Source: Tetraselmis striata (lineage: Eukaryota; Chlorophyta; Chlorodendrophyceae; Chlorodendrales; Chlorodendraceae). From it: DNA of 64,000 nucleotides. Position numbers and translations under genes: made by a program. Shown one piece after another: positions 10,100-20,300 of the stretch. Position 1 is the stretch's first letter. Every line of letters starts with the position of its first letter. The notes beneath the pieces are model-generated. The model searched no databases and was not told the origin of the DNA. It saw only the letters and a list, made by a program, of their open reading frames with translations. The stretch lies in contig VCJN01002913.1 in the NCBI GenBank assembly GCA_006384855.1, positions 1-64,000 of the forward strand, given 5' to 3'.

Positions 10100-13000
10100 C
10101 TAGCTGATTTGCCACCCAGTTTGCGCATATGTCTTCACGACTTGGACGCTTTTACCGTACCACTTCTTTCTGACCATGGTGCCGTCCTCGTTGAACACCT
10201 CTCGACTTCCCGACGCGTCGTGGATGGCCTTCGCGTACGATAGGGGGACGGCTTCAACAAGCTTCCAAGGAAGCGTCAGGCACTTCTCCCAGCTTGTGTC
10301 AACTGGCTTCTTCCCTCCTTTTGTCTGCGCGTATAACCATAGGGGCATAAGGGGTTTGCCCTTTGCATCGGCATGGAAGGGCTCGTATACGGCCACGGTC
10401 AACGTGTCTTCGGTAGTCTCGCGCGACTTCACAAGCCCGATGACGAATCTCGACTCCCAATCACCAAGAGTTTCAGGACACTTGTCTTCCTCATGCACCT
10501 AACGATGACCAAGACCCCGAGCTATGTTAGTCCCGAGCGAGACGCCACGCCATTTTTGTCCCAGCTGGGACAAAATAACAAGCAAGGTAGAAGAACCAAA
10601 TTGTTTTGTCCCGTAAAGGACAAAAATGACAAACAATGGGACTCACATCGGAGACGTCGATGACAACGAGGTTCGAGCCCTTTGCATCGCTGGGCGATGT
10701 GTTGTCATGAAGCCTCTCCTTGGCGCCGGCGTGAACTCCCCGGAAGGCGCTGTCATCTTGAAGCATTTGAGCACGAACCTCGGCTTCCACGCGAGCGGCT
10801 TCGGCATTGTTGAGGTCTGCGTTAATAGCCATCGTGTGACGTGCCTCAGCATGCGCGGTCTGCCCGTGCTCGCGCAAGAAGTCGTCAACTTCCTCTTTCC
10901 GTTGCGGCCAGAACCCGGAGAAAGCTGCCGAAGGAGCAGTTTGCATCTCATCCAAGTCGTCGAGCAGATTCTTCCAGCTCTCGCGCTCGACTGGGGAGAA
11001 GTGCCACTGGACCGCCAGGTCCGTGATGTCCGACCTGACCTTCTTGAAATCATCCAAGTACCTCTGGACCTTCACCGCGTCGGGCTTCTTTTTGTCGCAG
11101 AGAGCGTACAAAAGGGGCCGGCCCGCACGAATCTCGGGCGTCCCAGTTGGCGCGCTCTTCAAGATCTGCACGGGCTCCGAAAGCGGTGTGTTGGACCACA
11201 AGGCGGTGCGCAACGAGCCGCCAGACGCGGCGGCGTCGTCACGGGTGAACTCGAATTTGTGCGGCTTACTGATGTCATGAATGTGGTCTTGGAAATGGGG
11301 CCTTAACCACTCAGAGAAGTCGAGGGAGAATGAGAGCTCAGCAATCTCCGGAGTGGGCGAGAATGCCTTCGCCACCAAGTCAAGAAAGGCCTCGATTGTG
11401 TAGGCGGAGCTGCGAGATAGCGCAAGACTGATGCGGCTGAAGATCTGGTCAACCCGTTCGTGAGTGTGCCCGACAGGCAAGAAGACCAAATGAATGACGT
11501 CGCAGATGCCGATAGACACAAGCCAATTGCAGAGGGCCGCCACGTTCCTATTCTTGTTCTCCCTGACGGTGTTGTCCATCTGGATTCTGATGTACGGAAT
11601 CTTTCTACCACGGTGTTGAATTTCCTGCATCGAAGACAAGCTTTCATCAGTCCATGGCTACCGGACAACCACGGCGAACCTATCGGGAGGCTAACGAGCT
11701 CACCTTCATGATCGTGATCCATATCAGAGTGCACGTCGTGGACGAATCGTGGGGGATGGTGTTGGTGTAGTAGTAGATGTCGTCCGGGCGGTATCCGTCG
11801 TACTTCACACAGGTGAGGTGGTACTTGAGGAGCATGTCGGGCTTCACAGTCTTGGGGATGCGAACCCAGTGAGGCAGCAGGGTCTTCGCGGAGTCCATGC
11901 TATCAATTTCGAAGAAGAAGAAGTTGCCATGGCCAAGGCGCGACTGGAAGACGGCGTTGTTCAGATCCCTTCGTTCCTGGCGCACTCTCTCGAGGTGTAC
12001 CTTCTGCTCAGCTCTGACCTGACGCCTCACCAGCTGCTGATGTTGACGGTGCACTTGACGTTCCTCTGGCGTCATGTCCTTTGTGCAAATCTCGCGAGCT
12101 TGGTCTCTGAGTGCTTTGCCCGCCGCGCATATGGGACAGTGGCTGAATCGCTTCACCTTCGGCGTGGTGACATCCGGGAAGTCTTCCTTCCAAGTCCGGC
12201 GGAAAGTGTCGAACGATGCGAGCTTCACTTCGCTCTCGGTAGCCAAATCTACAAAGGGGCAGGGGCGTGATATGTCGGTATACAAATAAGGTCTCATAAT
12301 GCGAGACAGAAAACTTCGGTCTGAAGTGGGTCAAAATAATTATATCGGTAGTGGGTGAATAATTCTGTAATCAGCATGGCGAAACAATCTGTCATCAGTG
12401 TGACGACACGGTATGTCAGTAGTGGGACAAAACCGTCTCTCAGCAGTGGGACAAGACGTTCTCTCTGCAGTGGGACGATATCGGCTAATTATGTGGGACA
12501 AATACTTTTGCGGTCGGTGGGACGAAACGGTATGCCATGAGCGGTGCGAAACGTTCTGTCATCAGTGGGACGAAATCGGTCCGGCGTCGGTGGGACTAAA
12601 CGTTTTGTCGATAGCGGGACGAAACGTTCTGTCATCAGTGGGACAAAACGGTTTGTCATCAGCGGGACAAAACGGTTTGTCATCAGTGGGACAAAACGGT
12701 TTGTCATCAGTGGGACGAAACGGTTCGTCAACAGCGGGACAAAACGGTCTGTCAGCAGCGGGACGCAACGGTTTGTCATCAGTGGGACGAAACGGTTTGT
12801 CATCAGTGGGACGAAACGGTTTGTCATCAGTGGGACGAAACGGTTTGTCATCAGTGGGACGAAACGGTTTGTCATCAGCGGGACGAAACGGTATGTCATC
12901 AGCGGGACGAAACGGTATGTCATCAGTGGGACAAAATGGGCCTCACCACGGAGAATGACGTTGTCGTCCTCGGCCCACGACTTGTAGTAGTAGTAGACGC

Positions 13001-13772
13001 AAATCTTGGTCATCCAGGGAGGTAGGTGCTTCTTGAAGGTCTCGCTGTTTCCGTCATGAAAAGGCATGATCTCGACGTGACCGAGGTCATCCGAGAAGAA
13101 GTGCTCGAGAAACATGCGCACATGCTCCCTCGGTCCGGTCTGTCCGCTCTCGTATTGCTTGCGCTGCCTGATGTACGTGGGTTCGTTATCCACCACCGAC
13201 CGCTGGATCACGAGACGTCTGTGTTTCGAGACCTGATGCAAGACCTCCCACGCACGCCCACACGTGTAGATGGGGCCGCGATGATCGAAAGATCGCAAGT
13301 AGCCACCGTGATCGAACATGTAATCGAACTTGTCGGATGCCGACTCGTAGCCACCCCTGAGAACCTGAGCGAGCCGGTCAAAGGAGCGGTTCTGATTGCC
13401 AGAGTATACGGTCAACGCACGGTCCAACACGGCATCAACGAGGGCCCCTCCGCACTGTGTGTATAGCTTGTGCACGCACTTGCGCGAACAGCATGGCGAC
13501 TGCTCGCTAGCCTCCTTGGCGAGCATGAGGCGGATACAATCGCGAGAGGTGCGCTTGCGGATCAGAGACGAGACCTTGCCATTACCGCTTTCGGCGACCT
13601 CATCGCAGCCCTTGCCCCACGTGTACTTCCTTTTCTCAGGCTCCTTACGATCACTCGCACGCGCGTCGCAATCACACTAGTACCCGCTGCGGCACGAACA
13701 CAGCGGTAATGTAACTGTAGTGTCCGACGCGCCGGATCCTGGAGAAGAGGCCATGCTTTCGACCGCCGCCAT
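10100..13772 (-). CDS. Transposase-like protein, DUF7869-type (RNase H-fold), at least four exons
   Basis: Candidate transposase of the 12.6-kb element. Exons, read right to left, are about 13772/13676-12947, 12248-11704, 11624-10647 and 10498-10100. Phases match at every junction from 12947 onward. Order of features: an N-terminal basic region, a Cys/Trp segment (CGRAWEVLHQVSKHRRLVI), a Cys pair (HCPICAAGK), an acidic/hydrophobic strand EIDSMDSAKTLLP, then IQMDNTVRENKNRNV and FLPVGHTHERVDQIFSRIS. A 133-aa C-terminal exon follows. The Asp and Glu/Asp positions in the last three motifs have the spacing I know from DUF7869 proteins and could be a DDE-like triad. The 12249-12946 intron contains a satellite array. 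The start is uncertain: MAAVES at 13772 is in frame, but a TAG at 13677-13679 must be skipped by a small intron or is a real stop. Confidence 0.7.
10554..10575. repeat. 22-bp perfect palindrome (TTTTGTCCCAG / CTGGGACAAAA)
   Basis: The two 11-bp halves are exact complements. The palindrome lies in the last intron of the transposase-like gene (10499-10646), which also holds TTTTGTCCC and GGACAAAAATGACAAAC at about 10607-10635. The core GGGACAAAA resembles GGGACGAAAC of the 24-bp satellite and the right-end TTTGTCCC sites. Confidence 0.8.
12345..12937 (+). repeat. 24-bp satellite array A, about 24 units
   Basis: Tandem units with core CATCAGTGGGACGAAACGGT, period 24. The left third is degenerate and the right two thirds are nearly uniform. 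The array lies wholly inside an intron (12249-12946) of the minus-strand transposase-like gene. Because 24 is divisible by three, most frames stay open (FVPLMTNR, TKRFVISG and so on); these are not proteins. Confidence 0.95.
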
Positions 13773-14312
13773 GCAGCGCGGGGCGAGTGGGTGGGGGGGG
13801 GGGGGTGAAGGACTGTGATCTGTGGTGAGGAAGAGTGACGGCCGATGACCGTTCTCGGACGGGCCGTTGACCGGGGTGCATAATATCCAGGTACGGGTCA
13901 AAATAATTGATGACTCAAATACCGTGTTATTTCGTGCTTCTTTCGTATGTCGGAAATAGTTCTATACTAGTAAGTACACCCGAATCCAATCCAAGGAATA
14001 TATCATCCCATGAAGGAATATTATTGCCACGCCACTGTACTCTCGTACCGTTATGACTCTCGAGTAGGGAATATTTTATCTTCCAATAATAGTAATATAT
14101 AGTCGCAGTAGTTAGCCCTGCATATTCGTCGCGGTGCAAAATACATGAACCTGATGACGACGACGAGGTACACTGTAGTGTGCGCACGCGCGCCGTTGGT
14201 CCAGCAGGGGTCAGAGCGGCGGCAGACGGAAACCACGTCATTTCCACCTCTCCCTCACCCCTTCCCACCAAGAAACCCGCTAATCTACCGCGTCAACCTA
14301 CCTACCGCCAGA
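13773..14312. promoter_or_regulatory. Divergent intergenic region between the two transposon genes
   Basis: About 540 bp separate the likely starts of the minus-strand transposase-like gene and the plus-strand gene. It contains a short poly-G run (13793-13805) and an AT-richer stretch (13905-14110). A shared bidirectional promoter is the simplest reading; no defined promoter element was identified. Confidence 0.45.
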
Positions 14313-17300
14313 ATGGCGCCGAAGAAGAACGAGCCTGCCAAGGACAAGGAAGACAAGGACGACGCCACCCCAGGTGAGTTGCGCGCGCGTACAGTAGCTG
14401 CCTGCCTGCTCGACGCGTGATACGGCCAGATCTAGCGAGTTCGGTTAGGGTTCACTGTAGAAGCGGTGTAATCTAGGACCACTCGAGGTGTAGGCAGACG
14501 AGTGGCAACGTACAGTAGCCGCCTGCCTGCTCGACGCGTGATGCGGCCAGATCTAGCGAGTTCGGTTAGGGTTCCTTGTAGAAGCGGTGTAATCTAGGAC
14601 CGCTCGAGGTGTAGGCAGACGAGTGGGAATATAAACACAAACGAGACGAGCGGCATCAGGGTCCTGCATGGTAGTATTACGTCCCGTCGAGGCAGCTGTT
14701 GCAAGCAGTAAGGATGCTAATTGGTGGTGGGAGGGGGTGGGGGTGAAGAGCGGCCAGGGGGAACCTCTGCCTGTACTCCGCCGTAAGGAGTGGTTTAATA
14801 TTAGTGTGAAGCGCAGTACTTACAGACATTACATTATTAAACCGCAGTACATAATGTATTGAAAATAGTTTTGTCATCAGTGGGACAAAACGGTTTGTCA
14901 TCAGTGGGACGCAACGGTTTGTCATCAGTGGGACGAAACGGTTTGTCATCAGTGGGACAAAACGGTTTGTCATCAGTGGGACGAAACGGTTTGTCATCAG
15001 TGGGACGAAACGGTTTGTCATCAGTGGGACGAAACGGTTTGTCATCAGTGGGACGAAACGTTCTGTCATCAGTGGGACGAAACGGTTTGTCATCAGTGGG
15101 ACGAAACGATATGTCATCAGTGGGACGAAACGGTTTGTCATCAGTGGGACAAAACGGTTTGTCATCAGTGGGACGAAACGGTTTGTCATCAGTGGGACAA
15201 AACGGTTTGTAATCAGCGGGACGAAACGGTTTGTCATCAGTGGGACGAAACGTTCTGTCATCAGTGGGACGAAACGGTTTGTCATCAGTGGGACGAAACG
15301 GTCTGTCATCAGTGGGACGAAACGTTCTGTCATCTGTGGGACGAAACGTTATGTCATCAGAGGGACGAAACGGTCTGTCATCAGTGGGACGAAACGGTCT
15401 GTCATCAGTGGGACGAAACGGTCTGTCATCAGTGGGACGAAACGGTCTGTCATCAGCGGGACGAAACGGTCTGTCATCAGTGGGACGAAACGGTTTGTCA
15501 TCAGTGGGACAAAACGATATGTCATCAGTGGGACGAAACGGTTTGTCATCAGTGGGACAAAACGGTTTGTCATCAGTGGGACGAAACGGTTTGTCATCAG
15601 TGGGACAAAACGGTTTGTAATCAGCGGGACGAAACGGTTTGTCATCAGTGGGACGAAACGTTCTGTCATCAGTGGGACGAAACGGTTTGTCATCAGTGGG
15701 ACGAAACGGTCTGTCATCAGTGGGACGAAACGTTCTGTCATCTGTGGGACGAAACGTTCTGTCATCAGCGGGACGAAACGGTCTGTCATCAGTGGGACGA
15801 AACGGTCTGTCATCAGTGGGACGAAACGGTCTGACAGGATATGATATTTTTAGGTCGAAGGTCCAAGCGGACATCAAAACCTACCGAGAAAGCAAAACAA
15901 TTCGATGCGCTCGGAGCGCTAGTCGGGAGAAAACACAAGGCGTCATCTTCTGTGCCCGAGCAGCCGGCGGCGAAGAAGAGCCGTGCAGCCTCAGCTTCTG
16001 CGGCTAGAGCCGGCGCTGAGGCATCAGGTAACCCCTGGAAACCGAGCCTTTTAGGAGGTAGGGTGCCGGCTTACGGCACGCACTCGCAAGGAGAAAGATC
16101 GGCCGCCTTGCTTTTGAGGGCCCGAATCAAGAGCGGACAAGTCCTCTCAGATGCTCAAATGCAGACAGCGCGAAGGCTAATCGATTACGGAAAACTCATG
16201 CAAGCTTACTATCAATCAGGTCTTGCCTCTCCAATCATATGATTTTTGTGAGTGCACTGTGTCATATTGACATTGGTTGAAATCATGTGTGTTGACAGGT
16301 TCGAATTAAAGGACGCGCACATGAGCCAGTAGCGACTAAAGCTTCAAAGGAATCCAAGGGAAAAGAAAAAGTTTCAGAAACGATTGTGACTCCAGGTAAT
16401 TGTGACTGAAAGTATCAATCCCTGCCTTTGTGAGTGCACTGTGTCATATTGACATTGTTTGAAATCATGTGTATTGACAGGTTCGAAAGGACGCGCACAT
16501 GATGAGCCAGTAGCGACTCAAGCTTCAAAGGAATCCAAGGGAAAAGAAAAGGTTTCAGAGACGATTGTGACTCCAGGTAATTGTGACCTAAAGTATCAAT
16601 CCCTGCCTTTTCACTCCCTTCGATTCCTTTCTCGTCAACGAGTTATCTGACGTTCCAACAGGTCGTAAATTGGCGCAGGCAACCGCGTCGGAAGCAGCTG
16701 GTAAATCGGGATCCCCAGGTAAGAAAAATTACGCTTGGCTTTGACGGTGTATGGCGATACCGTGCAGTAGTTAATCGTGACGCCCACTGCAGGTGTGTTG
16801 AGTACTCTCTACTCATTCTTTACAGGTTCCCCGAATCAAGGCTCTTCTTTGTCTAAAGGCCCATCTCAAGTACCGGAAACAGAGCCTGAGCCTGAAATAG
16901 AGCACACTGAACCGGAGCCCGAGCCCGAGCCGGAGCCGGAGCCCACTCGGCTTGACCCGGAGCCAGAGGCCGAGCTCGAGACTCCAGCGCCGACTACCGG
17001 GCAAGCGTCCGGGTCTGGAGCCTCTGGTTCTCGAGCCCCTATTGCCGAGGCTCCGAGAATGGTTCCTGAATTCCTCAGTATGTGCACGGATGAAGAGGTC
17101 TTCGGCACAGAGGAAGAACAGAGGCAACGGGCGGCAGAGAAGCGTAAGCAAGCTCTCGACATCACCGGCACTCCTGGACCCGAGAGGAAGACAAAGCTGA
17201 TGACGGTCGCTTCTTACGACGACTTCTTTGACGAGAGGGACGGGTCCCAAGAAAATGACTCCTACAGCGACTTTACCTCAAGGAGCTGGACTATCCACTG

Positions 17301-20300
17301 GTTCAAGAACGCAAGTGCTGAGGTAGAGATCTATTTGTACATCGAATTGCACAAGGCGAGCTTGCTGACTGGCAAGGACTTTTTCGATGATCCGGAGGGG
17401 CCACTTCTCGCGTGTATCGGAAAGATCAAGGACGTCGAGCTGGACTCGGCCGGAAACTACGAGGTGAGTAAAGCTTACATGATGTCTGAATTCGTGTCAA
17501 TGTCGTGTTTCAATAAGTATTAATATTCTTATGCTTGTTACCGCAGATCTCCCTTGAACCTTATCGCTTGACAGTGCACAAGGAGTTCAGGATCGATGTC
17601 AGCTTTGAGAGGTTGCTACTCCACGCGATGCAGCCGCCACTCTCCTTCCAGCCGCGGTTCCAGTCTTACTACGCATGGACTTTGGTCGAGCGCAATGTGC
17701 TGGCTCAGGCGCTGACAGGTTTCGCGTCTGGTCAGATTGACATCAATGACTTGGCCAACATTGACAAGAATTTTAAGAACGCGCTTCCATACGTCAACAC
17801 GTTGGCCGTCCCGCCGGCCTTGAATGGCTTCCACAACACCGGTGCCGTCGACTGGATCTCTTACGGCCACCTCAGAGTCGAGATTGCTGATCCAGAGGTG
17901 AAGACATCTCACGGTGGCGACATCAACACCCTATACGCCGACAGAGTCAACCTCGTCGTCGACAAGGATACGGGGCTGCCTCACATTTTCAGCTTCATAT
18001 CCGATAAGTTCGTCGCTCCGCCGCCGGAATTTGAATTCCGTTCCCCAAAGCTGCAAGACTGCAATATGGTGGCGCAAAGCTACAAGGTAAAAGCCTATCG
18101 CGACCTGTTGTACCTATCCGGTAATCAATACACAATGCAACTTACTGACATCCATTTCTTGCATTTGTTATTCAGAGGAATCCTTCCCTATCCGCCGAGA
18201 ATTTTTCGGTGTCCTTTCCAGTAGTCCCTAAATTCGGTTCTTTCCGCGAAGAGTACGAGCCCCTCGCTCTGACCATGGCCAACTTCAAGGAGCTAGTCGC
18301 AGCACACGAAGGCGGGGAGAACCCGAGGTTGGCGGATTCCAGTTCCTACAAGCCAGAGATCGACGTCATCATCGATTTTCTTAGGGCATGCAATGCGCGT
18401 CAAACCAACATCGACGGCAGCCACAGACGGGAGGCAAAGCGCATGGTGAAAGAAAACTACCCGGAAATCTACAAAGCCAACAAAGGCATCCACCTCACGT
18501 CGGCTAAGATGTACATCGGCCTCTCGCCGGAAGTCTGCCGCTACATGTCTATGAAGCTCAACGAGGCGGGTCACACCGTCGTGGGAGACACGTCGATGCA
18601 CAAACTCCTGGTGAGTGACCCATTCTCCCAAATTATTAATAAGCTGACCGTGGCAGCAAATAGGCGTAAAGTGTGACAAAAGTCGTTCTTCGTTAGCGTG
18701 TTAAACATATGTCACAGTGGGACGAAACGGTCTGTCATCAGCGGGACGAAACGGTTTGTCATCAGTGGGACGAAACGGTTTGTCATCAGTGGGACGAAAC
18801 GTTCTGTCATCAATGGGACGAAACGGTTTGTCATCAGTGGGACGAAACGGTTTGTCATCAGTGGGACGAAACGGTTTGTCATCAGTGGGACGAAACGGTT
18901 TGTCATCAGTGGGACGAAACGGTCTGTCATCAGTGGGACGAAACGGTTTGTCATCAGCGGGACGAAACGGTCTGTCATCAGCGGGACGAAACGGTCTGTC
19001 ATCAGTGGGACGAAACGGTTTGCTTGTCATCAGCGGGACGAAACGGTCTGTCATCAGTGGGACGAATCGGTTTGTCATCGAGGTACATTAGTTCGGAATT
19101 TTGAAATCAGTGCAATTGTTTCTGCAGAACCTTCGCAGATGTTTCGAGAGCTGGTATGCAGAACAGGATGCAAATCGCCCCGGCTTTAGGGCACTCCCGC
19201 AAATCAGGGTAGTGAAGGAGTTCAAGAAGTCTGAAGTTCTTCAAGTTGAACTTGAGAAGATCGGCATCAAAGATGAGAAGAGCAGCGAGTTCTCAAATTT
19301 GATTGACCTCTGTTCGCGCCCACAACGGTGAGCTGCGTGCATGATGAAAATTTATCGTGTTGTTAATGCTGCTAGATTCTGACAAATGATTTGCGCAGTG
19401 TTTTTGAGCCCCTTGAGCAGATTTCTGAAGCCTACCGGCATGTGGAGCTCGGGGTTCGAGGATGGGACGAAGCCAGAACCAAACTCGGAGACCTGTTAGT
19501 GTACTACGAGCAATAACTCGATAGAGTCAAGCGCCTCAATTCCGGCAGGCAACTCACCCAGAAGGAAGTGAGCAAGGTTTACGAAGCAATTCGGAAGCCT
19601 ATCAATGCAATCCTCGATAATAAGAAGTACGGCTTCGGCAAAGACAGAGCTCACTTCCGAGTCGCACTCATGGAGGTAAGTTGTGACCGACCCCAGTGTC
19701 TTAATCACATTGAATACTAACATGTCTTTCTCCGTACTGAAGTTTGTTTTTCGACCCAGGATGTTGGCTTTGGACCCCATGCGCCCTGGCTAGACGAGCC
19801 GTCTCTTGCCAAGCAGAGCGACAGCGCGGATCTCCCTGTGGGCCAGATGTACCTGGTGGTTGGACTGCTCATCCAAGGCGAGCACAGTGTGACCCCGAGC
19901 CTCTACGAGCTGGTGCATGACATTAAGCATGCCGGCGACGATGGCCCCATGGCTGTCACGCACACCAACGCGGAGTGGCTCGCGATGATTGAGACCTGGA
20001 GGTTTCGCGATCTCTTGCGTCGAGCAAGCATCAAGCTCATGAATGTCATTGACACGGCCAAGGGCAGGGAGACAATCCAACTGCTGACGCCGGACGAACC
20101 GGCCAGGAATTGGGGGAAATTTCTCTCGGACCACATCATCGATTGGGATGTGCAAGACAAAGTGTCGGATGAGCAAGCGGCCGCTCGCCTTGACGCTATC
20201 ACCAAGTTCCAAGCCAAGGTTGATGACCTCGGCCCAACAGGCTTCCCCAGAAAGTTCCAGGATTTGTTCAAAGGTGCTCATCGCTCCGGTCCTTTGTTGG

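Noticed and set aside
12413-12958. Long open frames on both strands through array A (SSVGRNGL, TKRFVISG, FVPLMTNR repeats)
   Set aside because: The unit is 24 bp, so frames stay open by arithmetic; the array lies between matching splice sites of the transposase-like gene.
12345-15836. Possible CRISPR-like array
   Set aside because: Units are contiguous 24-mers without unique spacers, in a eukaryotic intron.
14677-15877. Overlapping 130-346-codon repeat frames (FRPTDDKP, FVPLMTNR and others) in array B
   Set aside because: Same 24-bp satellite in an intron. Several frames and both strands are open at once, which a real repeat protein would not produce.
18698-19189. Repeat frames in array C
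   Set aside because: Intronic satellite, as above.
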